55,955 nt of DNA from Clostridia bacterium (lineage in GTDB: Bacteria > Bacillota > Clostridia > UMGS1883 > UMGS1540): positions 1 to 55,955 of the forward strand of contig JAQXGO010000104.1 in assembly GCA_029006755.1 (NCBI GenBank), read 5' to 3'. Below the pieces are notes generated by a model. The model saw nothing but the letters and a program-made list of their open reading frames with translations. It did not search any database and was not told the DNA's origin. The translations under genes were made by a program, and so were the position numbers. Within the stretch, counting starts at the first letter, position 1; every line of letters starts with the position of its first letter. This document shows, one piece after another, positions 10,772-20,111 of the stretch.

Positions 10772-13390
10772 ATGCAGGAAATTAATAAAACTTATGAGCC
10801 GTCCAAAGTGGAGAAACGGCTGTATAAAAAGTGGCAGGACAATGGCTATTTTAGTGCAAAGCCGGATCCTGACAAGAAACCATTCTGTATTGTAATCCCA
10901 CCGCCAAATGTAACAGGACAGCTGCATATGGGACATGCACTGGATGAAACCTTGCAGGATATATTGATTCGATTCAAGAGAATGCAGGGATATAGTACAC
11001 TTTGGATACCGGGCACAGATCATGCCGGTATTGCAACGCAAATTAAGGTGGAAGAACATTTGCGAAAAACAGAGGGTATTACGCGCTATGATTTGGGGCG
11101 CGAAAAATTTTTGGAACGCGTTTGGGACTGGAAAAAGCAGTTTGGCGATAGAATCATCAATCAGCTGAAATCCCTTGGTAGCTCTTGTGATTGGTCAAGA
11201 GAACGCTTTACGATGGATGAGGGCTGCTCAAAGGCAGTGCGAGAAGTGTTCGTAAAGCTGTATGAGAAAGGACTTATTTATAAAGGAAATCGCATCATAA
11301 ACTGGTGTCCCCATTGCTTGACGGCGCTTTCTGATGCGGAGGTCGAATATAGCGAACAGGCCGGCCATTTTTGGTATATTAAGTACCCTGTGAAGGATGA
11401 AGATAACTATGTAATCATTGCAACAACAAGACCGGAAACCCTTTTGGGTGATACGGCTGTTGCGGTCAATCCTACAGATGAAAGATTTGCTTCTTTGGTG
11501 GGCAAAACACTTGTTCTTCCATTGGTAGGGCGCGAAATCCCTGTCATTGCAGATGAATATGTTGATAAGGAGTTTGGTACCGGTGCTGTGAAGATTACGC
11601 CGGCACATGACCCCAATGACTTTGAGGTTGGGAAACGGCATGGACTTGCGCAGATAAAGGTGTTAAATGATGACGCAACGATTTGTGATTGCGGCGGAAA
11701 ATACGCCGGAATGGATCGCTACGAAGCCAGAAAGGCTATGGTGGAGGACTTAGAAAAGGAAGGCCTTTTGGTTAAAATAGAGGAGCATAGCCACAATGTT
11801 GGGGAATGTTACCGCTGCGGTACTACCGTAGAGCCTTTGACCTCTGACCAGTGGTTTGTAAAAATGGAGCCGCTTGCAAAAGAGGCAATTCGCGTTGTGA
11901 AGGATGAAACGATTTCCTTTATCCCTGCTCGTTTTTCCAAGACCTATTTGAATTGGATGGAAAACGTACATGACTGGTGTATTTCCCGTCAGCTTTGGTG
12001 GGGGCATCGCATTCCGGCATTCTATTGCGAAAAGTGCGGTAAAATGGTCGTTTCACGCGAGGATCTGCATACTTGTGAATGCGGCGGCAAAATGAAACAG
12101 GAGGACGATGTATTAGATACATGGTTCAGTTCTGCGCTGTGGCCGTTCTCTACACTGGGTTGGCCTGAAAAAACAGAGGAGCTTTCCTATTATTACCCCA
12201 CAAGCGTTTTGGTTACCGGTTATGATATTATCTTCTTCTGGGTGGCTCGCATGATTTTCTCCGGCATGGAGCATATGCAGGCACCGCCCTTTAAAAATGT
12301 GTTTATTCATGGCCTTGTGCGAGATAGTCAGGGCCGCAAAATGTCAAAATCCCTCGGCAATGGCATTGACCCGCTGGAGGTGATCGACCAGTATGGTGCG
12401 GATGCGCTGCGCTTTACTTTGGCTACCGGTAATTCCCCCGGGAATGACATGCGCTTTTACATGGAACGTGTAGAGGCAAGCAGAAACTTTGCTAATAAGC
12501 TTTGGAATGCCGCACGCTTTGTTATGATGAATTTGGATATTGACACGGTAACAAGGCCGGAGAATCCGTCGATTGAGGATAAATGGATCTTATCGAAATA
12601 CAATACTTTGGTCAAAGAGGTTACAGAGAACTTAGAGCACTATGAAGTCGGCATTGCCCTGGGTAAGCTGTATGACTTTATTTGGGGTGTGTACTGCGAT
12701 TGGTACATTGAACTTACAAAGCCGCGCCTTTATGATGCGGAATGTGCGTCAAGAAAAGATGCACAGAATACACTGTGTTATGTATTGGCAGGCACTTTAA
12801 AAATGCTGCATCCCTTTATGCCCTTTATTACTGAAGAATTGTACTGTGCATTGCCAACCGATGATGAGAGCATCATGATTGCACCGTGGCCGACTTATGC
12901 GGAGGAGCTTTCCTTCCCGGCGGAGGATGCAGACATGAGCCTTATCTGCGATGCAATCCGCAGTATTCGAAACACGCGTGCAGAAATGCAAATTCCGCCT
13001 TCTCGTAAAGCAAGCCTTTATGTTGTGACGGAAGAGAAAGCGCTTTTCAGCAGCTGTGAAGACTTCTTTAAGAAGCTTGCCGGTGCATCCGAGGTGATTT
13101 TAAAGGATGAAAAGGATGCAGATTGTGAGAAAGCTGCAACAATTGTTGTAAACGGTGCAACCCTGTATCTGCCTACGGATCAGCTGATTGATAAAGAAAA
13201 GGAAATTGCACGCCTTACAAAAGAAAAGGAAAACTTAGAAAATGAAATCCGCCGTGTAGAAGGCAAGCTTTCGAATCCCGGATTCTGCAGCAAGGCACCT
13301 GCAAAGCTCGTAGAAGAAGAAAAGGCAAAAATGGAAAAATACAAGGAAATGTTAGAAAAGGTGTTGGCAAGTATTGAAAGCTATAAGTAA
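10772..13390 (+). CDS. valS: valyl-tRNA synthetase
   Basis: Class I aminoacyl-tRNA synthetase charging tRNA-Val, 872 residues. The start is ATG 10772 (GGAGAGAAGAAA ATG), not the upstream in-frame ATG at 10736, which lies inside the preceding gene. HIGH-type motif HMGH sits near residue 52 ([14 protein letters not shown]) and KMSKS near residue 523 ([10 protein letters not shown]). CPHC and CEKC...CEC zinc-ribbon cysteines, the editing domain with [17 protein letters not shown], the anticodon-binding domain and a C-terminal charged coiled coil ([21 protein letters not shown]) complete the ValRS architecture. It shares the T-box transcript with the acyl-CoA synthetase 16 bases upstream. Confidence 0.97.
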   Translation: MQEINKTYEPSKVEKRLYKKWQDNGYFSAKPDPDKKPFCIVIPPPNVTGQLHMGHALDETLQDILIRFKRMQGYSTLWIPGTDHAGIATQIKVEEHLRKTEGITRYDLGREKFLERVWDWKKQFGDRIINQLKSLGSSCDWSRERFTMDEGCSKAVREVFVKLYEKGLIYKGNRIINWCPHCLTALSDAEVEYSEQAGHFWYIKYPVKDEDNYVIIATTRPETLLGDTAVAVNPTDERFASLVGKTLVLPLVGREIPVIADEYVDKEFGTGAVKITPAHDPNDFEVGKRHGLAQIKVLNDDATICDCGGKYAGMDRYEARKAMVEDLEKEGLLVKIEEHSHNVGECYRCGTTVEPLTSDQWFVKMEPLAKEAIRVVKDETISFIPARFSKTYLNWMENVHDWCISRQLWWGHRIPAFYCEKCGKMVVSREDLHTCECGGKMKQEDDVLDTWFSSALWPFSTLGWPEKTEELSYYYPTSVLVTGYDIIFFWVARMIFSGMEHMQAPPFKNVFIHGLVRDSQGRKMSKSLGNGIDPLEVIDQYGADALRFTLATGNSPGNDMRFYMERVEASRNFANKLWNAARFVMMNLDIDTVTRPENPSIEDKWILSKYNTLVKEVTENLEHYEVGIALGKLYDFIWGVYCDWYIELTKPRLYDAECASRKDAQNTLCYVLAGTLKMLHPFMPFITEELYCALPTDDESIMIAPWPTYAEELSFPAEDADMSLICDAIRSIRNTRAEMQIPPSRKASLYVVTEEKALFSSCEDFFKKLAGASEVILKDEKDADCEKAATIVVNGATLYLPTDQLIDKEKEIARLTKEKENLENEIRRVEGKLSNPGFCSKAPAKLVEEEKAKMEKYKEMLEKVLASIESYK

Positions 13391-14672
13391 TATTGAGGAA
13401 GCTTTGTCGTTTATTCATGGCTCGAAGAAGCTGGGTTCAAAGCTTGGGCTTGCCAATATTAAAGAATTATGCATGCGCGTGGGTGAGCCGCAAAAAAAGC
13501 TACGGTTTATCCATGTGGCCGGAACAAATGGGAAAGGCACGGTGACGACAGCTGTTGCGGCCGTTCTGAAGTCGGCAGGCTATAAAACCGGGGCATATAC
13601 ATCTCCATATGTGTATCAGTTTAATGAAAGAATTGCGATAGATGGCAAGCCAATTACGGATGCAGAGATAGCACGTCATACCAATTCGGTATATGAGGCT
13701 TGTGCTGCAATGGTAAAGGATGGGTTTAGTCACCCTACGGAGTTTGAAATCGTAACTGCTGTTGGGTTCCTGTGCTTTGCGGCGGCCGCATGCGAATATG
13801 TGGTTTTGGAGGTAGGTCTTGGTGGGCGCTTAGATGCTACCAATGTCATTGAGAATCCGATTTGTACCGTAATTACGCAAATTGGCTATGACCATATGGA
13901 ATACTTAGGCAATTCCTTGGCAGACATTGCAGCTGAAAAATGCGGAATAGTTAAGTCAGGCATACCGACAGTGATAAGTGCAGAGGAACCCATGGAAGCC
14001 CTGCGCGTAATCAAAGATTGCTGTGAGAAGAAGCATGTGCCGCTTTCTATTGCAAAGATGCCGCAGAAGGTGCAAAACAAGAGAGAAGGCTGTTATTTTT
14101 CAGTTGGTGCATACGACAACCTTTTTCTGCCACTGGCAGGAACGCACATGGCGAAGAACGCTTGCCTTGCGGTACAAGTGATTGAGGTACTGCGGGAGCG
14201 TGGCATTACCATTTCCGATCGGGATTTATACGAAGGCCTTCAATCGGTTGTGCATCGCGGCAGATTTGAAACCATTCATACGGCGCCGCTTTGCATTGTG
14301 GACGGTGCACATAATATGGATGGCATTACTGCTTTTTTGGATACTGTGGCAGAAATCTTGCCAAATAAAAATCTGGTACTTGTATTTGGTATGCTGGCGG
14401 ATAAAGAGTATAAAAAGGCTTTAGAGGCAATTGGCAGCACAGGGAAAATGCTGATAACGATAACGGTACCGTCCCCGCGTGCCGCAACAGCGGCGTTATT
14501 ATGCAAGGAATCCAATCACCCGAATACTGTGGCAGCGGAGAGCATAGAGAAGGCGATAGAAATGGCATTTAGCGAAAAACCGGATGCTGTGCTGGCTTTT
14601 GGTTCTCTTTATATGCTGGCAGATATTTATGCGGCAGTAAAAAAGTGTAGTGAGGGTAAGATATGCGAGTGA
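13374..14672 (+). CDS. folC: bifunctional folylpolyglutamate / dihydrofolate synthase
   Basis: Mur-ligase-fold enzyme that adds glutamate to dihydropteroate and to folates. It has 432 residues with the P-loop [10 protein letters not shown] at about residue 47, the ERI(A)IDGKPI and [13 protein letters not shown] segments, [14 protein letters not shown] and the C-terminal VDGAHNMDG motif, all diagnostic for FolC. The start is TTG 13374, overlapping the end of valS by 17 bases, so translational coupling to valS is likely. It overlaps rsmD by 10 bases. Confidence 0.95.
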   Translation: MKAISNIEEALSFIHGSKKLGSKLGLANIKELCMRVGEPQKKLRFIHVAGTNGKGTVTTAVAAVLKSAGYKTGAYTSPYVYQFNERIAIDGKPITDAEIARHTNSVYEACAAMVKDGFSHPTEFEIVTAVGFLCFAAAACEYVVLEVGLGGRLDATNVIENPICTVITQIGYDHMEYLGNSLADIAAEKCGIVKSGIPTVISAEEPMEALRVIKDCCEKKHVPLSIAKMPQKVQNKREGCYFSVGAYDNLFLPLAGTHMAKNACLAVQVIEVLRERGITISDRDLYEGLQSVVHRGRFETIHTAPLCIVDGAHNMDGITAFLDTVAEILPNKNLVLVFGMLADKEYKKALEAIGSTGKMLITITVPSPRAATAALLCKESNHPNTVAAESIEKAIEMAFSEKPDAVLAFGSLYMLADIYAAVKKCSEGKICE

Positions 14673-15211
14673 TTTCCGGGTCGGCAAGAGGGAAAAAGCT
14701 TCTTTGTCTTGCAGGAAATGCAACAAGACCTACAACCGATAGAGTTAAGGAATCTATTTTTAATATCATTGCATCTTATGTGCGTGATGCTTCAGCACTG
14801 GATCTTTTTGCCGGTAGCGGTGCGCTTGGAATAGAAGCGTTATCGCGCGGGGCAAAAAAGTGTACATTTGTGGAGAATAGCAGGGAAGCGATTTCTGTGG
14901 TGCAGGAGAATATTAAAGGGGCAAAAGTATCGGCGGCAACGGTGGTGTTCATGGAGGCATGCGCCTTTTTAGAGAAAACAACAGAAACATTCGATTTGAT
15001 TTTTCTTGACCCACCGTATGATGCGGATTTATATAGTACAGTGTTGAAGCGTATAACAACGCGAGGGCTTTTGTCGGCGGCAGGCATTATTGTCGTGGAG
15101 AGGAGAGCCAATGCGCCTGTACCCACAGCCGAGGGATTACAGATTATAACAGATAGAAAATATGGACAAACAGCAATTTCTATATTGAAAGGATGCGAGA
15201 CGTATGATTAA
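14663..15211 (+). CDS. rsmD: 16S rRNA (guanine(966)-N(2))-methyltransferase
   Basis: SAM-dependent rRNA methyltransferase, 182 residues. It starts [13 protein letters not shown] and has RPTTDRVKESIFNI, the SAM-binding LDLFAGSGALGIEALSRGA (near residues 46-64) and the catalytic FLDPPY motif, the standard RsmD signature set. Its ends overlap folC by 10 bases and pfkA by 8 bases. In many Firmicutes coaD follows rsmD; here pfkA takes that place. Confidence 0.95.
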   Translation: MRVISGSARGKKLLCLAGNATRPTTDRVKESIFNIIASYVRDASALDLFAGSGALGIEALSRGAKKCTFVENSREAISVVQENIKGAKVSAATVVFMEACAFLEKTTETFDLIFLDPPYDADLYSTVLKRITTRGLLSAAGIIVVERRANAPVPTAEGLQIITDRKYGQTAISILKGCETYD

Positions 15212-16169
15212 AACAGTTGGTGTACTGACAAGCGGCGGTGATGCGCCGGGCATGAATGCTGCAATTCGTGCAGTGGTTAGAACAGGTATCGCAATGGATT
15301 TACGCGTGATGGGCATTTATCAGGGGTATCAAGGTCTTATCAATGGCGAGATTAAGGAATTGACACTGCGCAGCGTTTCCGATACGTTGCAGCGCGGCGG
15401 TACGTTTTTGCAGTCGGCACGATGCAAAGCCTTTATGACCGAGAAGGGTGTAAAAAGTGCCATAGAGGTTGCTAAGGTCTTCGGAATGGATGCCATTGTG
15501 GTTATCGGGGGAGATGGATCTTTCCGCGGCGCACGGGAACTCAGCCGCATGGGCATGACCGTTGTAGGTATTCCGGGAACCATAGATAATGATATTGATT
15601 GCACAGACTATACGATTGGGTATGACACGGCAATGAATACTGCAATGGAAGCGATTGATAAAATTCGCGATACCGCCTCCAGTCATCAAAGATGCAGTAT
15701 TGTAGAAGTGATGGGGCGCGGGGCAGGGCATATTGCCCTTAGTGTATCCATTGCAAACGGAGCAGAAGCTGTGATTGTGCCGGAAAAAGAATATTCGATT
15801 GACGAGGACATTGTAAAGCCTATTTTTGAATGCAGAAACCGCGGTAAAAATCATTATATTATTATTCTGGCAGAAGGTGTCGGCAAAGCAGACGAAATTG
15901 CAAGCGCCATTCATCAGAAGACGGGTATTGATGCACGCGTTTCCATTTTAGGGTATATCCAGCGCGGCGGCAGTCCAACGGCCAGAGATAGAATTGAAGC
16001 CAGCCGTATGGGCGCTCATGCGGTAGAAATTCTTGCCAAGGGCTGTGACAGCCGCATTGTTGCATTGAAAGACGGCATGATTACAGACATCCCGATTGAG
16101 GAAGCACTGCAAATGAAAAAGGAAATCAGCAAGTCAGACTTGGCATTGACAAAAGTTTTATCCCTTTGA
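15204..16169 (+). CDS. pfkA: ATP-dependent 6-phosphofructokinase
   Basis: Committed glycolytic step, fructose-6-phosphate to fructose-1,6-bisphosphate. It has 321 residues, normal for bacterial PfkA. LTSGGDAPGMNAAIR is at residues 8-22, GGDGSFRGA near 102 and PGTIDNDI near 124. Gly in GGDGS and Gly before TIDND indicate ATP rather than pyrophosphate as donor. EVMGRGAGHIA and LGYIQRGGSPTARDR follow. The start ATG 15204 overlaps rsmD. pyk is not adjacent, unlike many Firmicutes pfkA loci. Confidence 0.96.
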   Translation: MIKTVGVLTSGGDAPGMNAAIRAVVRTGIAMDLRVMGIYQGYQGLINGEIKELTLRSVSDTLQRGGTFLQSARCKAFMTEKGVKSAIEVAKVFGMDAIVVIGGDGSFRGARELSRMGMTVVGIPGTIDNDIDCTDYTIGYDTAMNTAMEAIDKIRDTASSHQRCSIVEVMGRGAGHIALSVSIANGAEAVIVPEKEYSIDEDIVKPIFECRNRGKNHYIIILAEGVGKADEIASAIHQKTGIDARVSILGYIQRGGSPTARDRIEASRMGAHAVEILAKGCDSRIVALKDGMITDIPIEEALQMKKEISKSDLALTKVLSL

Positions 16170-16174
16170 TTTTC

Positions 16175-16241
16175 TGCGACAAACAAAATCAAAAAAATCG
16201 CCTGTAAAGCGACATAAAATGCATCCCTTTTCCTGTATACT
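16175..16241 (+). promoter_or_regulatory. putative Spo0A-controlled spoIIG promoter
   Basis: Two 0A-box-like sites read on the minus strand: TGTCGCA (16175-16181) and TGTCGCT (16208-16214), against consensus TGTCGAA, spaced exactly 33 bases apart, about three helical turns. A good -10, TATACT, is at 16236-16241, with the second box covering the -35 region at a 22-base spacing, as in the B. subtilis spoIIG promoter. There is no TTGACA at 17 bases. The architecture is suggestive and the boxes are imperfect. Confidence 0.5.
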
Positions 16242-16273
16242 TATAGTGAGGACAGGAGGAGGGATGTTTTTTT

Positions 16274-17167
16274 ATGACAGTCTATGCGGATGTCCTTTTC
16301 CTAATTAATTTTATTATCAATTACATATTACTTTTTTTAACAGCAAAGATCGCAAGGTTAAAACCAATACGATGGAGGCTCTTGCTTGGTGCGATATTAG
16401 GCGCTTTATATGCAGTTTTTTTGTTTTTTCCAAGGCTATCCTTTGGATATACGGCTCTTGCAAAGTTTTTGTTTTCTCTTGCGGTGGTCGCGCTTACGTA
16501 TCACATTCACGGCTTGCGGCTTTACATGAAGGCGGTTGGCATTTTCTATTTGGTGACTTTTAGCCTGGGCGGCGGTGTAATGGCGCTGTTTCAGTTTACC
16601 GATATTGGTGCAAGCCTCGGCATGGTGATTAAAAATGGTGTTTTTTATATGCAAATGCCATGGTATGTACTGCTTTTAGCAATTTGCGCGGTATACGCCG
16701 TAATTCGCGGTGTATGGGGGGCGCTGCAAAACCGATTGTCCAGGGAGAATATGTATGTAAAGGTCGGAATTCTATGGGAGGGACGCGAAGCCTGGATGGA
16801 TGCACTTTTAGATACCGGGAACGTGCTCTGCGATCCGCTTTCGAAAACCCCGGTTATTATTGCCGAGTATCAAAAGCTGATGCCTGTCCTACCGCAAAGT
16901 ATGAAGGATGCTGTAGAGAAAAGCGGGACAGTAAAGATTGAGGAAATTCAGGAACCGGCTGTGTTGGAAAGACTTCGTGTAATTCCTTTTACCTCTCTTG
17001 GAAAAGAGCATGGCATGCTTGTGGGGTTTCGTCCGGACAGTGCTAAAATTTTAGAAAATGAGCAGTTGAAAGATGCAGGAAATGTGATTGTCGGCATTTA
17101 TGAAAAGCCATTAACAAGGGACAGAAGCTATGGTGCACTCCTGCATCCCATGTTGCTTGGACATTAA
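16274..17167 (+). CDS. spoIIGA: sigma-E processing peptidase SpoIIGA
   Basis: Membrane-bound aspartic protease that removes the pro-sequence of sigma-E in the mother cell after septation. It has 297 residues: five hydrophobic segments fill roughly residues 5-160 (for example [18 protein letters not shown] and [15 protein letters not shown]), followed by a soluble C-terminal half with the active-site [20 protein letters not shown] near residue 180, containing the DTG catalytic motif. The start is ATG 16274; GGAGGAGG lies upstream, and an out-of-frame ATG at 16264 is ignored. It is followed after 17 bases by sigE, the canonical substrate-protease pair. Confidence 0.93.
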   Translation: MTVYADVLFLINFIINYILLFLTAKIARLKPIRWRLLLGAILGALYAVFLFFPRLSFGYTALAKFLFSLAVVALTYHIHGLRLYMKAVGIFYLVTFSLGGGVMALFQFTDIGASLGMVIKNGVFYMQMPWYVLLLAICAVYAVIRGVWGALQNRLSRENMYVKVGILWEGREAWMDALLDTGNVLCDPLSKTPVIIAEYQKLMPVLPQSMKDAVEKSGTVKIEEIQEPAVLERLRVIPFTSLGKEHGMLVGFRPDSAKILENEQLKDAGNVIVGIYEKPLTRDRSYGALLHPMLLGH

Positions 17168-17184
17168 AGAAAGAAGGCAAGAAA

Positions 17185-17883
17185 ATGAAGTGGGCAGATC
17201 TGCTGCGTCGGATTTTGGGACGTATGTACAAAAGCGAGATTTATTATATCGGCGGCAACGATATATTACCACAACCCTTGTCAGCGGAGGAGGAGGCAGC
17301 ACTGATCGCCGCATTGCCGGCTGGCGGAGAAAAGACACGGCGCATACTGATTGAACATAATCTGCGCCTTGTTGTGTACATCGCACGAAAATTTGACAAC
17401 ACAGCCGTGGGCGTAGAGGACTTGATTTCCATTGGTACAATAGGGCTCATTAAAGCGGTCAGCACCTTTCAGCCGGAAAAGAAAATTAAGCTTGCAACCT
17501 ATGCTTCTCGCTGTATTGAGAATGAGATTCTGATGTATTTACGAAAAAATATGGCAAGACGAACAGAGGTATCCATTGATGAACCCCTCAATGTGGATTG
17601 GGACGGAAATGAGCTGCTTCTTTCTGATGTGCTGGGAACGGATAATGATTTGGTGTATCAAAGAATAGAGGGGGAAGAAGAGCATAAAATGCTTCTGGCG
17701 GCGATGGAAAAGCTTTCGGAACGAGAACGTACGATTATGAAGCTGCGGTTTGGGCTTGGCGGGTGCAACGAAAAGACGCAAAAAGAGGTGGCTGACATGT
17801 TAGGCATCAGCCAATCCTACATTTCGCGTCTTGAAAAACGAATTATTGCAAGATTGCAAAGAGAATTTGCAGCGATGGGCTAA
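17185..17883 (+). CDS. sigE: RNA polymerase sporulation sigma factor SigE (pro-form)
   Basis: Early mother-cell sigma factor, 232 residues. Regions 2 and 4 are strongly conserved: [67 protein letters not shown] and [13 protein letters not shown]. By comparison with B. subtilis, SpoIIGA would cut just before the YYIGG stretch, which leaves a pro-peptide of only about 18 residues, shorter than the roughly 27 of B. subtilis. sigG, commonly next in Firmicutes, is absent; instead galK converges from the opposite strand, with overlapping stop codons. Confidence 0.95.
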   Translation: MKWADLLRRILGRMYKSEIYYIGGNDILPQPLSAEEEAALIAALPAGGEKTRRILIEHNLRLVVYIARKFDNTAVGVEDLISIGTIGLIKAVSTFQPEKKIKLATYASRCIENEILMYLRKNMARRTEVSIDEPLNVDWDGNELLLSDVLGTDNDLVYQRIEGEEEHKMLLAAMEKLSERERTIMKLRFGLGGCNEKTQKEVADMLGISQSYISRLEKRIIARLQREFAAMG

Positions 17884-19046
17884 AACAGCTGATGGCCGCC
17901 GTCGCCGGCATCGGTTACATAAAAAGAAGGGGCGTATCCGATAACCTTTGTATAGGCTTCGGCAACGTGCTTTTGAAAGGCTTCTACACACTCGCATTTC
18001 ACAAGGCTTACTGTGCATCCGCCAAAGCCGGCACCGGTCATACGGGAGCCTAAGCATCCCTCTTCCTTGCGGGCGGCATCTACCAAGGTATCCAGTTCAA
18101 TGCCGGTGACTTCATACAGGTCTCTTAATGAGTCATGGGAGGCATTCATGTATGTGCCAAAGGCGGCAATATCGCCATTTTGCAAGGCTTCTGCAGAGCG
18201 TAGCACACGATCGCATTCGTAAATTACATGCTCGGCACGTTTGGCAACAGTGGGATTTGCAATGACACGACGGGTTTCTTCAAATACATCGGGTGCAATT
18301 TGCCCTAAATAATGTTTGTCAGGCAGGACAGTTTGCAGAGCGGCTAAAGCTTTTTCACATTCTGTCCGTCTTTCGTTATATTTACTGGTAATCAGGCTCC
18401 GCTTTTTATTGGTATTGGCAATCACGATGCGAATGTCCTTTAAAGCGAGAGGAATTAAAGAATAGGATAAATCCTTACAATCCAAGAAGATCGCATGATC
18501 CTTTTTTCCCATAGCAGAAGCAAACTGATCCATAATGCCGCAGGAAACGCCAACATATTCATTTTCGGCTTTCTGCCCGATGGTGGCCATTTCGCGCATG
18601 TCCGGTTGTTTGCCCGTAGACAGAACATAAAGGCAAAGTGCAGTGGCAATCTCAATACCGGCAGAGGAGGAAAGACCGCCTCCATGCGGCGTTGTGTCAT
18701 GGAAAAGCAGGTCACAACCACAAACCGGCACACCGGATTGTATCAAGGCTTTGGCAATTCCCATTTGATAGTTTCCCCAAGGCAGTGATTTATACGCATC
18801 CATCGTATCGAATGAAGCATCAACAAAATCAGGGAGGTCAGTAGCACACATCCGAATTCGGCCGTCTTCTCTTTTGCGGGCAATAATAGTAGTCCCAAGG
18901 GTGATGGCAGCGGGAAATACGAAGCCGCCATTATAGTCTGTATGTTCCCCGATTAGATTTACCCGACCGGGAGAGAAAAAGGCATGCAGTGTGCCGCCTG
19001 CCCCAAACCGCGCAACAAATTCTTTCTGCAGCATATCTATTGTCAT
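17880..19046 (-). CDS. galK: galactokinase
   Basis: GHMP kinase phosphorylating galactose at C1 (Leloir pathway). It has 388 residues with the galactokinase signature [15 protein letters not shown] near residues 27-41, the ATP-binding [13 protein letters not shown] near residue 115, and the C-terminal [14 protein letters not shown] motif. It lies one base after the galT stop on the minus strand, so galT-galK are one unit; galE is not in the window. Its stop codon overlaps the sigE stop (shared CTAA, 17880-17883), with no terminator hairpin between the convergent genes. Confidence 0.96.
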   Translation of the reverse strand: MTIDMLQKEFVARFGAGGTLHAFFSPGRVNLIGEHTDYNGGFVFPAAITLGTTIIARKREDGRIRMCATDLPDFVDASFDTMDAYKSLPWGNYQMGIAKALIQSGVPVCGCDLLFHDTTPHGGGLSSSAGIEIATALCLYVLSTGKQPDMREMATIGQKAENEYVGVSCGIMDQFASAMGKKDHAIFLDCKDLSYSLIPLALKDIRIVIANTNKKRSLITSKYNERRTECEKALAALQTVLPDKHYLGQIAPDVFEETRRVIANPTVAKRAEHVIYECDRVLRSAEALQNGDIAAFGTYMNASHDSLRDLYEVTGIELDTLVDAARKEEGCLGSRMTGAGFGGCTVSLVKCECVEAFQKHVAEAYTKVIGYAPSFYVTDAGDGGHQLF

Positions 19047-19047
19047 A

Positions 19048-20019
19048 TTATTCCACTCCGTTCATGTATTTTGCATACGCAGCACGCAATTCCGCTGCCT
19101 TTTCTTCGGGAGCAGTGGGATTGCAATGTGCCCAGGCACCGGTTTCACTGGATGCATTAAATTTCTGCTTATTTGCCGCGCGCATGGGCGGAAAGAATTC
19201 GATATGGAAATGGAAGTCCACGGGGTTTTCTATATTAACAGGTGCCTGGTGCATGCACATCATATAGGGAAATGCATAGTCAAAAAGTGAATCCAGCATG
19301 CCAACCGTGCGCTTGATTGCCTTGCCTAAATTCTCTCGTTCACGGGCAGTAAAGTCAGTAATATACTGTACGTGACGCTTTGCACCGATATAACATCCGT
19401 ACGGATATTCGGAATAGAAGGGGAGAAAGACCACAAAATCTTCATTTTCAAAAATCATGCGCTTTTCAAATCGTGCTTCTTCTTCCATCATATCGCAAAA
19501 CAGACAACGACCGGTTTCCTCCTTATAAGTGCGGAAGGATTCGGTTTCCAAAGCGAGCTTTTTCGGCAAGAAGGAGTATCCATAAATCTGGCCATGCGGA
19601 TGCGGCATCGTAACACCAACTACATCGCCACGGTTTTCAAAAATAAATACGTACTTGATCTTTTCATCCTTGCGCATCACATTAAAACGCTCGCACCAAA
19701 GATCAACAAGTGCACCAACATGCGCATCGGATAGTTGCGGCAAGGTTGCCGTATGATTCTTGGAGTAGAGAATGACTTCACATTTGCCGTGTGCAGGAGC
19801 CGTTTTATATACGCCGCCGGCCACATCATCCGGTGGCGGCGGATCCTGCCGAAGAGCGGGAAAGTCATTATCATATTCATAAACTGTAAAGTCATCCGGC
19901 ACCTTTCCGGAGCCGGGACAAAAGGGACACCAATCGCGAGGCATTTGAGGTCTTGCCTGTCTGTGGGAGGCAATCATAACCCAATCACGTGTTAACGGAT
20001 TCCACCTAAGTTCAGCCAT
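19048..20019 (-). CDS. galT: galactose-1-phosphate uridylyltransferase (class I)
   Basis: Exchanges UMP between UDP-glucose and galactose-1-phosphate. It has 323 residues. The HIT-superfamily catalytic MPHPHGQ motif is near residue 138, CPFC near residue 31 and CLFC near 172 are zinc-ligand candidates, and HFHIEFFPP occurs near the C-terminus. The HxHxQ arrangement marks the class I enzyme, as opposed to the larger Firmicutes GalT-2 type. Ribosome binding site AAAGGTAG precedes the ATG. Transcribed from its own promoter at 20047-20075. Confidence 0.95.
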   Translation of the reverse strand: MAELRWNPLTRDWVMIASHRQARPQMPRDWCPFCPGSGKVPDDFTVYEYDNDFPALRQDPPPPDDVAGGVYKTAPAHGKCEVILYSKNHTATLPQLSDAHVGALVDLWCERFNVMRKDEKIKYVFIFENRGDVVGVTMPHPHGQIYGYSFLPKKLALETESFRTYKEETGRCLFCDMMEEEARFEKRMIFENEDFVVFLPFYSEYPYGCYIGAKRHVQYITDFTARERENLGKAIKRTVGMLDSLFDYAFPYMMCMHQAPVNIENPVDFHFHIEFFPPMRAANKQKFNASSETGAWAHCNPTAPEEKAAELRAAYAKYMNGVE

Positions 20020-20046
20020 CTTATCTACCTTTCTGTTTTTTTAAAA

Positions 20047-20075
20047 ATTATAGCAATAGATTTGCCCTTTGTAAA
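20047..20075 (-). promoter_or_regulatory. galT-galK promoter
   Basis: Read on the minus strand: TTTACA, 17 bases, TATAAT, ending about 27 bases before galT in the short gap after the nucleoside kinase. No obvious operator repeat is seen. Confidence 0.7.
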
Positions 20076-20111
20076 TGGAATAATGCAGGGATAACCTATC
20101 ATTATGTGAGA

